Notes: generated from the letters alone by a model not told the origin. DNA of 36,041 bases from an uncultured Planctomycetota bacterium (GCA_902796885.1 CADBQY010000117.1:1-36041); one strand, 5' to 3'; shown: positions 1-8,010, counted from the stretch's first letter. Numbers and translations are program-made.

Positions 1-168
1 ATGATTTACTTTTACCTGATTGTCAATGTTCTGAGCCGCCCCCCTTGCGACGGGCGACAGGTAAGAGTTTACCCCAGGAAAAATTTCATTCAAGGGGGGT
101 GAAGAAAAGAAATTTAAAAAAATTTTTCGGCGGTTTCCACGCCGCACGAAAAGAGGTATAATCGGCTT
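1..168. other. left-edge non-coding stretch
   Basis: No gene is supported here. A 33-codon frame (1-102, plus strand) starts at base 1 and ends TGA, but its predicted peptide has no recognisable features and it could equally be the tail of a gene lying to the left. The last 35 bases hold the mutL promoter. Bases 101-128 are A/T rich, which would suit an upstream promoter element. Confidence 0.4.
134..162 (+). promoter_or_regulatory. sigma70-type promoter of mutL, possibly leaderless
   Basis: A -35-like TTTCCA (134-139) lies 17 bases before a perfect TATAAT (157-162). Transcription would start about 7 bases after the -10, at or next to the A of the mutL ATG at 169. No Shine-Dalgarno sequence fits between them, so the transcript may be leaderless. 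The boxes are seen; the start site is inferred. Confidence 0.65.
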
Positions 169-2130
169 ATGCCCGAAATCAAAGTGCTGAACGCTTCGCT
201 GATTAATAAGATCGCCGCGGGGGAAGTGATCGAACGCCCCGCGAGCGTCGTCAAGGAGCTTGTCGAAAATTCGCTCGACGCCGGCGCCAAAAAAATCGAG
301 ATCGACATTGAAAAAGCGGGAAACGACCTGATCCGCGTCGGCGACGACGGGTGCGGGATGCGCCCCGAGCAGCTCCGTTTGGCGCTCGCCCAGCACGCGA
401 CCAGCAAAATCTCCGATACCGACGACCTGTTTCATATCGGTTCGTTCGGTTTCCGCGGCGAAGCGCTCGCCTCGATCGCCGAGGTCAGCCAGCTCGTCAT
501 TAAAAGCTGTTCCGACGAGGCGCCCCACGGAGCCGAGCTCCGCGTCGAAGGGGGCGTTCCCCAGTCCGATCCGGTCCCCTGCGGAATGCGCCGCGGAACC
601 TCCATTGAAGTACGAAATCTCTTTTTCAACACGCCGGTCCGCCGCAAGTTCCTCAAGGGGACGATCACCGAGTTCGGCCACATCTCCGAAGCGGTCGCCC
701 GTCTGGCGATTCCGAACACCGAAGTTCATTTCGTTCTCCGCCACAACGGGCGCGTCGTCTACGACCTGTCCCCCTGCGCGGGGATCCGCGAGCGCGTCTC
801 GCGCATCTTCGGCGACGAGTTCGCCGCCAAACTGATCCCGATCGAAGCGAGCGGCGACGGAGTCCGCGTCGGCGGCTATGTCGGGCACCCCGACCTGACG
901 CGGAGCAATTACAGCTGCCAGTACTTCTTCCTGAACCGCCGCTACATTCGGGACAAGTCGCTCCAGCACGCCCTGGTGCAGGCGTATCGCGGCCTTCTGA
1001 TGGTCGGGCGCTACCCGGTCGCCTTCCTGGAAATTAAAATCGACCCCTCGCAAGTCGACGTCAACGTCCACCCGACCAAAACGGAAGTCCGTTTCCTCGA
1101 ATCGAACCGCGTCTACGCCGCGCTCCTTTCGGCCGTCCGAAACGAATTTCTCCGAACCGACGTCCGAAGCCGTCCGGCGGCCGACCTGATCGAAATCGCC
1201 GAACGGAACACCCCGCAAAACGCGCTCGACCCTTCGCTGGCCGAAGAGATCCGCGAGAACTTTCTCGACTGGTCCGGCCCGAGCCCCGAAGGGCGCAAGG
1301 CGCCGACCCCCGACGCAAGCGTCTATCTCCGTCCGGGTTCGGCGGCTTCGGCGGGCGCCCCGGCCCGGGAACGCGCGCCGGACGGCTTCCGTCCCTATCC
1401 CGACCTTTCCCCGGCGCGTTCCGATTTTGAGCCGCCCCGCGTTCTCGACGAACAGAACGCCGATTTCACCGACGAAGACGGCGCGTTCCGTCCCGACGCC
1501 GCGTCTCACGCCGACGAGCCCGGCCCGGACGGCGGCGTCCCCCACACCCCAGACGGAAAACCGGTCATACAAATTCACGACTGTTTTCTCGTCTTCGAAA
1601 CCGAAACCGGAATGGCGCTCGTCGATCAGCACGCGCTGCACGAGCGGATCCTCTACGAAAAGATCCGCGCCGACTATAAGAGCGGCGGCAAACTCGACTC
1701 CCAGCGTCTCCTCGTTCCCGAACCGATCGACCTGACCCCCGAAGAGCTCGCCTGCGTTCTCGAAAACCGAGAGACGCTCGCCGGATTCGGGATTCTCGTC
1801 GAGGAGTTCGGCGGAAACACCGTTCTCCTTTCGGGGTACCCGCGCGTGTTGGAAAAATCCCCGCCGAAAGAGATTTTCGTCGAAATCCTCGCCATCTTAA
1901 TGAAACGCGGCAAAGAGAACATCGAGATGGAAGACGTCCTCGACGACATCCTCCGAACCTGCGCCTGCCGCGCCGCGGTCAAAGAAGGGGACCGACTCCG
2001 AGGAGACGCGATGCGCGAGCTTCTCGCCCAGGCCCAGCGGGAAATCAACTCGCACCACTGCCCCCACGGACGGCCGTCGATTCTTCTCCTGTCGGTGCAG
2101 GAACTCGAAAAGATGTTCAAAAGAACGTAG
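169..2130 (+). CDS. mutL: DNA mismatch repair endonuclease MutL
   Basis: MutL couples mismatch recognition by MutS to strand incision and excision. The 653-residue protein has the N-terminal GHKL ATPase motifs in order: the NKIAAGEV...ELVENSLDAGA helix near residues 10-40, DDGCGM near 60, and SFGFRGEAL near 93. A Pro/Ala/Asp-rich linker (about 350-465) leads to the C-terminal dimerisation domain. That domain has the metal-binding endonuclease motif DQHA-x2-E-x4-E starting at D486, with supporting ACR (599-601) and CPHGRP (631-636). This is the nicking form of MutL found in bacteria without MutH, so strand incision is probably built in. The ATG at 169 starts exactly at the conserved N-terminus. 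The neighbour is convergent and mutS is not in the window. Identification is secure. Confidence 0.97.
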   Translation: MPEIKVLNASLINKIAAGEVIERPASVVKELVENSLDAGAKKIEIDIEKAGNDLIRVGDDGCGMRPEQLRLALAQHATSKISDTDDLFHIGSFGFRGEALASIAEVSQLVIKSCSDEAPHGAELRVEGGVPQSDPVPCGMRRGTSIEVRNLFFNTPVRRKFLKGTITEFGHISEAVARLAIPNTEVHFVLRHNGRVVYDLSPCAGIRERVSRIFGDEFAAKLIPIEASGDGVRVGGYVGHPDLTRSNYSCQYFFLNRRYIRDKSLQHALVQAYRGLLMVGRYPVAFLEIKIDPSQVDVNVHPTKTEVRFLESNRVYAALLSAVRNEFLRTDVRSRPAADLIEIAERNTPQNALDPSLAEEIRENFLDWSGPSPEGRKAPTPDASVYLRPGSAASAGAPARERAPDGFRPYPDLSPARSDFEPPRVLDEQNADFTDEDGAFRPDAASHADEPGPDGGVPHTPDGKPVIQIHDCFLVFETETGMALVDQHALHERILYEKIRADYKSGGKLDSQRLLVPEPIDLTPEELACVLENRETLAGFGILVEEFGGNTVLLSGYPRVLEKSPPKEIFVEILAILMKRGKENIEMEDVLDDILRTCACRAAVKEGDRLRGDAMRELLAQAQREINSHHCPHGRPSILLLSVQELEKMFKRT

Positions 2131-2143
2131 AGAAGCAACGCGA

Positions 2144-2170
2144 GACCGCGCCGCCCGAGGGGGCGCGGTC
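2144..2170. terminator. hairpin between convergent genes
   Basis: GACCGCGCC (2144-2152) pairs perfectly with GGCGCGGTC (2162-2170) around a 9-base loop. It lies between the mutL stop and the convergent hydrolase stop, which it overlaps. Position suggests a shared terminator, but neither strand has a good T-run after the stem, so this is not a textbook intrinsic terminator. Confidence 0.45.
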
Positions 2171-3263
2171 AAATTTCGGCCGGACGGTCCTTTTTTCCCC
2201 GCCTTTTAAATAGAAATTTCGCCGAAACGATGAAAGCCGCGACCGGCACGGCGAAGATCAGCCACGTCCTTAAATCGAAATCTCCCCGTTCGGAAAGATC
2301 GCGGGAAGACGCGCGGCGGCCCCGCTTCTGACGCAAAAGCCATTCGATCACACGATCGTCCCGCTGAGCGCCGGTCCAAGTGTTATGCCCTCCTTCTTCG
2401 TGAAGCGTAATATAGGCGTCGCCGCCGGCTTCGTTTACAGCGTTCACAAAAGCTAAATTCGCCTCAAAACCAAGCTTGTCGTCGCGGTTATTAAAAAGCC
2501 AGAGGGAGACGTCCCGATAAATACAGGGAAGGACGGCGGGAACACTCCCTGAACAGGCGGCAAAAGCCGAAAATCGTTCCGGGAACCTTTTGACGAGGTC
2601 ATATCCCGCCATCACGCCGGAACTGATTCCCCAAAGGCTGATTCGATCGGGATCGGCCTGAAAGTCCGAAACAAGGGCGTTGACGATCTTATCAAGCATC
2701 TCCAGAGGCGTTTCGCCGTGCGGCGCCCGCGGATCGGGCAGACCCCAAGAAAGGGTTTCGACGGGGCACTGAATCGCCGCCAGGTAGAAGTCGGGCCGAT
2801 CCGGTCCCGCAAGAACGTCTATCGATGTCTGTATGTGCGCCAGCTGGCACTCGTTATCGTTCTGGCTTTCCCCGCGGCCGTGGAACAGAAGAATCAGCGG
2901 ATATTTTTTTCCGCGTTTCACTTTTTGGGGAAGGAATATCCGGAAGAAATAGGGGGGCGCGTCCCCCTCGCGGTAGGCGGCGACGGCGGCGGCCGCGTTC
3001 ACAACGGGATTGGCTTTAAACCCCACGTTCTCGGCCGTCGGAGAAACCTTCACCGTCGCAAGTTCGACGGAATAAGCTTTGCGCGCCGCCGCCCGTTCTT
3101 CAGCGGAAGGCTCCCGCCCGGGGCGTTCGATCGTAATCCGCCCCTCGGCGACAAGCTCGCACGGGCACGCCAAAAACAGAGCCAGTCCCAAAAAGGAAAA
3201 ACCGGCGCGAATCAAAAGGCCGCGGACCGTCGGAAACGGATTGAAACTCGCCCGATCTGTCAT
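2169..3263 (-). CDS. exported alpha/beta hydrolase, PHB depolymerase/esterase-like
   Basis: Probable secreted or membrane-anchored serine esterase of 364 residues. A hydrophobic export segment (about 16-34) is followed by a 60-residue linker and an alpha/beta hydrolase domain. Visible landmarks are LLFHGRGES (oxyanion-hole HG, near 128), the nucleophile elbow G-I-S-S-G with S214, a candidate acid at D261/D262 in a NNRDDK stretch, and H293 in GGHNTW, so the triad is complete. A membrane helix near 334-350 followed by basic residues would tether the C-terminus. The layout fits planctomycete predicted esterases related to PHB depolymerases; the substrate cannot be read. It starts 35 bases after the DUF1559 gene stop on the same strand, so the two are probably co-transcribed. 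A GAGGGAAG element precedes the ATG. Confidence 0.75.
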   Translation of the reverse strand: MTDRASFNPFPTVRGLLIRAGFSFLGLALFLACPCELVAEGRITIERPGREPSAEERAAARKAYSVELATVKVSPTAENVGFKANPVVNAAAAVAAYREGDAPPYFFRIFLPQKVKRGKKYPLILLFHGRGESQNDNECQLAHIQTSIDVLAGPDRPDFYLAAIQCPVETLSWGLPDPRAPHGETPLEMLDKIVNALVSDFQADPDRISLWGISSGVMAGYDLVKRFPERFSAFAACSGSVPAVLPCIYRDVSLWLFNNRDDKLGFEANLAFVNAVNEAGGDAYITLHEEGGHNTWTGAQRDDRVIEWLLRQKRGRRASSRDLSERGDFDLRTWLIFAVPVAAFIVSAKFLFKRRGKKDRPAEI

Positions 3264-3298
3264 CGAATTCTTCCCTCGCGGGCAATAGGTTAAAGGCG

Positions 3299-4555
3299 TT
3301 AAAGCGAGGCGTTTTCTCCGCCGTTAATCGAGCCGAGCGCCCCCCACACGCCGTAGCTGCTTTTCCCCTCCAGCGCCTGGTTGGTCTCGTAAAGCGCGGG
3401 TTCGGGAACAAAGAGGCTTCCCGTGTCGATGCCGTCGCGAATAAAGCGAACGGAACCGTCCATAAACGCGGCGTTCGCGCCGTCGGGATGAAAACTCGAG
3501 ACCCCGCCCATCACAAGGCCGCTGTTCGAACGGCCGAGCGCGCAGGTCAGGCTGTTCGGCGGAAGGTTCGTCGAAAAGCCGTTGGCGAGGGGGCGTCCGA
3601 CGAACCAGTACGTCCCGCGTTCCGCCCAATCCTCGACCGAGTCGAGTCTTTGCGGATCGATTTGATTCTTCGCCGCAAGGCAGAGAGACGGCCACACGCG
3701 CATCTCGGCGCGGTTGCACGCTTTGGGAACCGCGGCGGCGTCGCGGCGGGAATCGCTCTTTTTCGAGTAGGTCCCGTCGTGAGCCGCCGCCGAATCGGTC
3801 GGCCGGCCGGAAATCGATTCCGCGAGACACAACGTGTTGCTAAGACCGTCGGTAATATTGGCGAACGATTTCCAGACGTGCGGGGTAAACGCTCCGCGTT
3901 TCGACGCGGGAGAGCCGACGTCGCAGTTATACATCGGCGCGTCGCCCATATTGAACATCACGTTGGAACGGCTGAACTGCCAGTCGGCGTAGTCGAACAC
4001 AAATCCTTTTTCGATCATGTGGCAGTATTCGATTTCCGGCGACTCGATCACTCCAGATTCCCCGTCCGAGGGGCACGAAAACGGAGGGACGATCACTTTC
4101 GAGGCCCAGTGACGTGGATGAGGTCCGTCGACATAAACGTTCGGATAACTCGGCGGAAAAGGCTCGTTGACATGAACGTATTCCGTCTGCCCCCCTCCGG
4201 CGACGGTCGAGGCGAACGCCTCGAAACCCGCGTAAACGCTCCCTTGCTCCAAATAGGGAAGCAAAAAGATCTGCGCGCCGCAAGTGCCGATCTGCTCCTC
4301 GGTATCGGTTTGCTGGAGCAACCCGTATCGCTTATACGAACAGCAGAGGGCGGGAAGTCCGTTTTGCGTTTCGTGATACATCTGCACCGCCAGCGCGACC
4401 TGTCTGAGATTGCCGGCGCATTTCGACCGTCTCGCCGCTTCCCGCGCCGCCTGAACGCCGACGGCAAGCAAACTGAGCAGAAGCGAAACGATCGAAATCG
4501 AAACGATCAGCTCGACGAGCGTGAACCCGGAACTTGCGTTCTGTATATTTTTCAT
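3299..4555 (-). CDS. DUF1559 prepilin-like protein
   Basis: A 418-residue member of the planctomycete DUF1559 (SBP_bac_10-like) family, with a type IV pilin/pseudopilin N-terminus. The short leader ends in a prepilin peptidase site before FTLVELIVSISIV, followed by a hydrophobic helix and the family's AAREAARRSKCAGNLRQ segment. The C-terminal family signature is present: SFHPDG-A-N-AAFMDGSVRFI near residue 380. Such proteins occur in many copies in planctomycetes and are thought to be surface or pseudopilus-associated, but their function is unknown. The reading frame stays open further upstream to 4669; I chose 4555 because it gives the proper prepilin leader and has a GGAGGGG Shine-Dalgarno. 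A TTGACA promoter precedes it, and the hydrolase gene follows after 35 bases. Confidence 0.9.
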   Translation of the reverse strand: MKNIQNASSGFTLVELIVSISIVSLLLSLLAVGVQAAREAARRSKCAGNLRQVALAVQMYHETQNGLPALCCSYKRYGLLQQTDTEEQIGTCGAQIFLLPYLEQGSVYAGFEAFASTVAGGGQTEYVHVNEPFPPSYPNVYVDGPHPRHWASKVIVPPFSCPSDGESGVIESPEIEYCHMIEKGFVFDYADWQFSRSNVMFNMGDAPMYNCDVGSPASKRGAFTPHVWKSFANITDGLSNTLCLAESISGRPTDSAAAHDGTYSKKSDSRRDAAAVPKACNRAEMRVWPSLCLAAKNQIDPQRLDSVEDWAERGTYWFVGRPLANGFSTNLPPNSLTCALGRSNSGLVMGGVSSFHPDGANAAFMDGSVRFIRDGIDTGSLFVPEPALYETNQALEGKSSYGVWGALGSINGGENASL

Positions 4556-4572
4556 CGCGATCCCCTCCGAAA

Positions 4573-4602
4573 ATAACAAGTTTCGATAACCGTGATTGTC
4601 AA
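4573..4602 (-). promoter_or_regulatory. promoter of the DUF1559 gene
   Basis: On the minus strand a perfect TTGACA (4602-4597) is followed after 18 bases by TGTTAT (4578-4573). The predicted start lies within a few bases of the GGAGGGG Shine-Dalgarno (4568-4562), so the leader would be very short. The DUF1559 gene can therefore be transcribed independently of the 4-TM gene upstream. Confidence 0.5.
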
Positions 4603-4613
4603 ACTCACGCGAT

Positions 4614-4631
4614 CCGCGGGAAAACCCGCGG
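4614..4631. terminator. GC hairpin after the 4-TM gene
   Basis: CCGCGGG (4614-4620) and CCCGCGG (4625-4631) form a 7-bp stem with an A4 loop (T4 on the minus strand). It lies immediately after the stop codon of the minus-strand 4-TM gene. There is no T-run on the minus strand, so it may attenuate or protect a transcript end rather than terminate fully. Confidence 0.35.
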
Positions 4632-5150
4632 TCATTTTTCAAAAAAGCCCGAAATCCACCCTTTTCCAAAATGGATGAGCGGGATCAGGGAAACGACAAT
4701 CAGCGCCAAGCGGCCGAAACCCGCCAAAGAAAAACGGCCCGTCGAGAACATCGTCCCCAGCGGCCGAAAGAAAAGAAAGAATCGGCCGGAAAGGAAGAGG
4801 GCCACAAGGAGCAAAAGAATAACGATGACCGTCACCCCGAACGCCACAAAACTCTTCGCGTGCCGCTCTTCGTCGCCGTCGTAATCTTCCCAGTTTCGAT
4901 AGATATGCCAGCAGCCGACCGCGTAGCAGATCAGCGCCGAAAACACAAGAAGGTGCGGCCAGGACCAAAACCGCACGTCGAACAGGCGCAGAAACGCCGT
5001 CATGAACCGGGGGGGAACCAAACAGCCGAGCGTCATCACAAGAAGTCCGAGAAGCATCCCCCAGATCTCGCCGGAAAGGCGGAACCAACGGCGGCCGGCC
5101 GGTCCTTTCGTCTGAACGATTTCCCCTTTAAAGTTTCTGATCTCTTTCAT
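4632..5150 (-). CDS. hypothetical four-helix membrane protein
   Basis: I do not recognise a family. The 172 residues predict four membrane helices (about 30-48, 64-82, 100-123 and 145-160) with a basic N-terminal segment before the first (KGPAGRRWFRLSG). The stretch between helices 2 and 3 (HIYRNWEDYDGDEERHAKS) is charged and predicted soluble. It starts two bases after the stop of the LolA-like protein gene, so the two are almost certainly translated from one mRNA and may work as a pair in the inner membrane. Confidence 0.7.
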   Translation of the reverse strand: MKEIRNFKGEIVQTKGPAGRRWFRLSGEIWGMLLGLLVMTLGCLVPPRFMTAFLRLFDVRFWSWPHLLVFSALICYAVGCWHIYRNWEDYDGDEERHAKSFVAFGVTVIVILLLLVALFLSGRFFLFFRPLGTMFSTGRFSLAGFGRLALIVVSLIPLIHFGKGWISGFFEK

Positions 5151-5152
5151 TT

Positions 5153-6142
5153 TTACGCCTCTTTACCAAGCTTTCTCTTCCGATAGGCTTTAAACAGAGA
5201 AACCGCAAACAAAACAAACCCGATGAAAATAACGATATAGGAGAGACGCGAAAGATGTCCGTCGCCAAAGTCGGGTTCTTTGATCCCGTAGTAGGAAAGG
5301 GTAAACTCTTTGGAAGAAATCTTGCTCAAATCTTTCCATGTATAAACCTTTTTCTCGCAAAATTGGCCTTCGTCAATTTTCAGCGTAAAAGAGAGGGGCC
5401 GGGGAAAAACATCGGAGGAATCGCCGTAATCAATATCAACGTGGCAATGAACAGGCGTTTCCCCGTCAACATCCAACGAAATGTAATCTGCCCTCTTAAT
5501 CACCCAAGAAGAATCCGGTAAGAGGAAGACTTCTCCGCTGCGCAAAGGGTATTCATTGTCAAAAACTTCCGGTTCATATTGGAACTTAACCCGGACCAGC
5601 CTTTTTCCCTCTTCGGTGACCTCTTCGGCTTCCAAAACGGTAAATTCCGCCTCTCGAAAGTAAGAGGGAAACCAAACACGGAGATTCAGCTTTAACGCCG
5701 CAGCCAGTTGGCTTGTGTTCCAATTGGCGACGCAAAGCTCGGAACGGGGAACGCCAATCTGGGGAAAATCGAGCGGAACGTGCTTCTGACTTTGGTCCTT
5801 GGCGTCGACGAGCTCCCAAACGTTTCCGTCCGCGGAAGAAACAAGAAAGTCGTATCTTTTATTGAGTCCCGAGACAAGATATTTTCCGTTGCGCTCGTAT
5901 TTATTGAGAGAAGAGGGATACCTGTTATAGACATTATAGACAGGACTTACTTCGGGCTCTTCGTTATTCTCCCGCGTTTCGTAATAGTAGGAGACGTCAA
6001 CCTCCTTTAACGATTCCAGATATCTTGCCCAGGCAGGCGGCGCTTCCTCCTTGACGGTCGAAATCAACGCCTCGTCGGAAAGGAGACGATGAACTCCAAA
6101 CAAGAAGAACAGGACGGCAAAGAACAAATGATGATATTTCAT
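5153..6142 (-). CDS. exported, C-terminally anchored LolA-like protein
   Basis: A 329-residue protein with a signal peptide (MKYHHLFFAVLFFLFGVHRL), a beta-rich body, and a single C-terminal membrane helix (about 298-317) followed by basic residues. The pattern of a long beta domain ending in EFTLSYYGIKEPDF just before a helix is familiar from planctomycete proteins loosely related to outer-membrane lipoprotein sorting (LolA/LolB-like) folds; this is pattern recognition, not a confirmed match. The partial gene at the right edge of the window ends in a related motif. I start it at 6142, not the in-frame GTG/ATG upstream, because this places the basic n-region at the start; a GGAG lies nearby. 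A six-copy AAAG repeat lies 86 bases upstream. Confidence 0.7.
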   Translation of the reverse strand: MKYHHLFFAVLFFLFGVHRLLSDEALISTVKEEAPPAWARYLESLKEVDVSYYYETRENNEEPEVSPVYNVYNRYPSSLNKYERNGKYLVSGLNKRYDFLVSSADGNVWELVDAKDQSQKHVPLDFPQIGVPRSELCVANWNTSQLAAALKLNLRVWFPSYFREAEFTVLEAEEVTEEGKRLVRVKFQYEPEVFDNEYPLRSGEVFLLPDSSWVIKRADYISLDVDGETPVHCHVDIDYGDSSDVFPRPLSFTLKIDEGQFCEKKVYTWKDLSKISSKEFTLSYYGIKEPDFGDGHLSRLSYIVIFIGFVLFAVSLFKAYRKRKLGKEA

Positions 6143-6228
6143 ATTGTTGGGTCTCCGTTTTCGCAATCGTACCATTTTGGAGAGGAAGAACCGCCGATCA
6201 ACACCTTAGACGGTCTCTAGTTTACCAC

Positions 6229-6252
6229 AAAGAAAGAAAGAAAGAAAGAAAG
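6229..6252. repeat. (AAAG)6 tetranucleotide microsatellite
   Basis: Six perfect AAAG units, read as CTTT on the minus strand. On that strand the tract lies 4 bases before a -10-like TAAACT (6224-6219), where the spacer and -35 of a promoter for the gene starting at 6142 would be. It is the only perfect tetranucleotide tract I found in the window. Confidence 0.9.
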
Positions 6253-6509
6253 AGCTGCTCAATCATTAAGTTAAAAATTTTAGAAGTTTTTTGCAAATCG
6301 AAAAACCGCCGCAGATTGTTCCGACGGTCACTCGGACGAGTCCGCACGAAAAAATTCTTCCGACCAGAGCCGAGAATGAAAATTCGGCCGCTTTGCGGTT
6401 CGTTATAGAGCCGAACGAACAATCCGCAAACAGACTATGCGTCGCGCGGCGCCCGCGGTTTCGTCCGGTTTTCCCCTCGCACGCAAAGGAAAAAGACTGG
6501 GTTTTAGAG

Positions 6510-6561
6510 AAGCAAAACAAAACCCGCCCTTTCCGCGGCCGACAGCCGCAAAAAGGGCGGG
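6510..6561 (-). terminator. intrinsic terminator of the 79-residue gene
   Basis: On the minus strand CCCGCCCTTT-type arms (6561-6545 with 6539-6523) form a long GC stem with a short loop. The stem is followed by a T-rich tract with isolated G/C (6522-6510). It begins about 22 bases after the stop of the 79-residue gene. This is a classic intrinsic terminator layout. Confidence 0.85.
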
Positions 6562-6583
6562 ATTGACCGTGATGCCGGGACGA

Positions 6584-6823
6584 TCACTTCGCCGCGTTGT
6601 CGTTCTTCTTGAGAACGCCGGCTTCCAGAAGCTTGTCGATCAGCTGCTGCATGCTGTTGAACGCGCCCAGGAAACCCTGCGGGGGCATGATGATCCGTTC
6701 ATTGTATTCCGGGGTCGGAGCCGTTCCTTCAGGACCCGGCTGAAGGGTCATGAAGTCGAAGCGGACCATACCGCCAGCGAAATGAATTTGGCCAATGCCG
6801 TCAGCAAAAATTTCTTTTTTCAT
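6584..6823 (-). CDS. small conserved-looking hypothetical protein
   Basis: A 79-residue soluble protein with no signal peptide or membrane helix. The N-terminal half (IFADGIGQIHFAGGMVRFDF) looks like a small beta-sheet; the C-terminal half (GFLGAFNSMQQLIDKLLEAG) is amphipathic helix. The pattern recalls small DUF3467-like proteins, but I cannot confirm the family. AAGGA lies 9 bases before the ATG. It has its own promoter and terminator, so it is monocistronic and likely well expressed. A GC hairpin lies in its leader. Confidence 0.75.
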   Translation of the reverse strand: MKKEIFADGIGQIHFAGGMVRFDFMTLQPGPEGTAPTPEYNERIIMPPQGFLGAFNSMQQLIDKLLEAGVLKKNDNAAK

Positions 6824-6897
6824 CTGTAAAGATCCTTGGAGTTATTAGAATGAACCTGCGGCCGGGACCGCCCCGGCCGAAACATCTTCTATAAACG

Positions 6898-6925
6898 GTT
6901 ATACCCTAAAAATAATATTTTTCAA
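6898..6925 (-). promoter_or_regulatory. promoter of the 79-residue gene
   Basis: Minus-strand TTGAAA (6925-6920), a 16-base A/T-rich spacer, then TATAAC (6903-6898). The leader would be about 70 bases and include the 8-bp GC hairpin at 6859-6879. The -10 overlaps a single AACGGTTATA copy related to the tandem repeat at 7057-7074. Confidence 0.6.
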
Positions 6926-7056
6926 GCTGTTTTGCCTATTTTCCTTGTTTTTTTCGAAAATTCCGGCCTGACCCCTCCCCGGCGGCTCCTCTTCCAAGAG
7001 GTTTGTCATCCGCCGGAGGCGAAAAACCGCCGGTTCTCCCTTCGGCCGGGCGATTT

Positions 7057-7074
7057 TAACGGTTATAACGGTTA
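7057..7074. repeat. tandem TAACGGTTA pair
   Basis: Two adjacent perfect copies of the 9-mer TAACGGTTA, itself nearly palindromic (TAAC/GTTA around G). A related AAACGGTTATA lies over the -10 of the minus-strand gene at 6893-6903. This would suit a regulator binding both sites, but the role is inference. Confidence 0.6.
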
Positions 7075-7238
7075 GAAGCGCGCCGTACGCGCAAAGTTTA
7101 ACAAAAGCGGCTCTTCTCCCCCGAAAAAACTTTAAAAAAAATCTTTTTTTATTAAAGTTTTAAGTGTCGGCCCTAAATCGAGCCGGCGTTTGCGACTAAC
7201 GATAACCGGGTTTTTATAACTAAGGACTACTTTCAGTG

Positions 7239-7829
7239 ATGGACAGCACTTATTCCTCTTCTGCGGACGAGCTTCTCCGGAACGCGGAGCTCCGAACGGA
7301 ACTCGAACCGTACGCCGACGAATCGCTGACCTGCGTCAATTCCAGCAACTGGACGCTCCGTCAGGAAAACCAATATCTCTCGTCGATGCTTCGGTGGGAA
7401 AAAGCCCCGATTCTCCCCATCTATCAATGGTTCGCGCCGGACGAACTCGTCCTCCCCGCCCCCCAGACCGTTTGCGACGATCTTCTCCCCCCCCTGCTGA
7501 ACGACTTGGCGCGCAAACTTTACGAAAAGCATATTGTTCTCGACTACACCGACCATCTTTCGGACCGCGAGCTCTACGAAGTGATCCTTTATAAAATCCT
7601 GCCGCAGAACGAAAAGAAGATCGAACTTCCCGGCGTCTACCGCCACTGGGACTGTTCGCGCGTCGGCGACGGCGGCGACGAGCTCGAAAGCGCGCGGGAC
7701 TGGCTGACCTACTACGCCAGCGACGTTCAGCGGGAGTGTTGGAAAACCGTTTACGGCGACCGCGTCCCCGAAAAACAGATTCCCCGTTATCACCGCGACT
7801 TCCCGAAAGACGAATCGCTCCACTATTAA
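7239..7829 (+). CDS. hypothetical soluble protein
   Basis: A 196-residue acidic cytoplasmic-type protein with no signal peptide or helix. It has notable aromatic clusters (LPIYQWFAPDELVLP near 62, PGVYRHWDC near 135, WLTYYASDV near 158). I do not recognise the family, though the ungapped, aromatic-rich composition looks like a conserved planctomycete protein rather than a random frame. A GTG at 7236 immediately precedes the ATG and is an equally possible start: AAGGA (7222-7226) is 9 bases from the GTG and 12 from the ATG. A UUCG-loop terminator closes the gene, so it is probably transcribed alone. Confidence 0.75.
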   Translation: MDSTYSSSADELLRNAELRTELEPYADESLTCVNSSNWTLRQENQYLSSMLRWEKAPILPIYQWFAPDELVLPAPQTVCDDLLPPLLNDLARKLYEKHIVLDYTDHLSDRELYEVILYKILPQNEKKIELPGVYRHWDCSRVGDGGDELESARDWLTYYASDVQRECWKTVYGDRVPEKQIPRYHRDFPKDESLHY

Positions 7830-7837
7830 ATCGGCCG

Positions 7838-7860
7838 GCCGCCTTCGGGCGGCTTTTTTT
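7838..7860 (+). terminator. intrinsic terminator with TTCG tetraloop
   Basis: GCCGCC (7838-7843), loop TTCG, GGCGGC (7848-7853), then seven T (7854-7860). The stable tetraloop and T-run make this a strong terminator for the 196-residue gene. Confidence 0.95.
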
Positions 7861-7902
7861 GTCGCAAGCCGCGCCCGAGCGCGCCTCCCTCCCGAACCCC
7901 CC

Positions 7903-7931
7903 TTGCTGATTCGCGCGCGTTCCGATATATT
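7903..7931 (+). promoter_or_regulatory. promoter of the PP2C operon
   Basis: TTGCTG (7903-7908), 17 bases, TATATT (7926-7931). The transcript would start near 7938, immediately before a perfect hairpin (TTAGGGAA 7942-7949, TTCCCTAA 7954-7961). Its 5' end would thus be capped by a stem-loop. Downstream are a 19-codon ORF and then the membrane protein/PP2C operon. Confidence 0.65.
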
Positions 7932-8010
7932 GGAAGCGGTCTTAGGGAATCTTTTCCCTAACTTCCTCTTTTAAAAAAGGATTGCTACGTCTCGGGAAAG
8001 GAGTCGCGTC

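Larger units (their letters stand above)
6143..6583. other. intergenic region with microsatellite and terminator
   Basis: No gene is supported in these 440 bases. They hold the upstream region of the LolA-like gene, an (AAAG)6 microsatellite, an A/T-rich stretch (about 6260-6310), and the terminator of the 79-residue gene. Short open frames on both strands lack ribosome sites and protein-like composition. Confidence 0.6.
6824..7235. other. structured divergent intergenic region
   Basis: About 410 bases between divergent genes with no supported ORF. It contains the promoter of the 79-residue gene (minus) and several inverted repeats. CGGCCGGG/CCCGGCCG (6859-6879) lies in that gene's leader. 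A nested stem at 6979-7016 has outer CCGGCGG/CCGCCGG and inner CCTCTT/AAGAGG arms. A tandem TAACGGTTA pair is at 7057-7074. An A/T inverted repeat at 7126-7161 has arms AAAACTTTAA and TTAAAGTTTT. A TATAAC box (7215-7220) before the 196-residue gene could be its -10. Confidence 0.6.

Noticed and set aside
1..102. 33-codon frame at the left edge
   Set aside because: No ribosome site can be seen and there are no protein features; it may be a truncated gene end but cannot be supported.
6222..6566. short frames on both strands around the microsatellite
   Set aside because: They lack ribosome sites, overlap the terminator and have biased composition.
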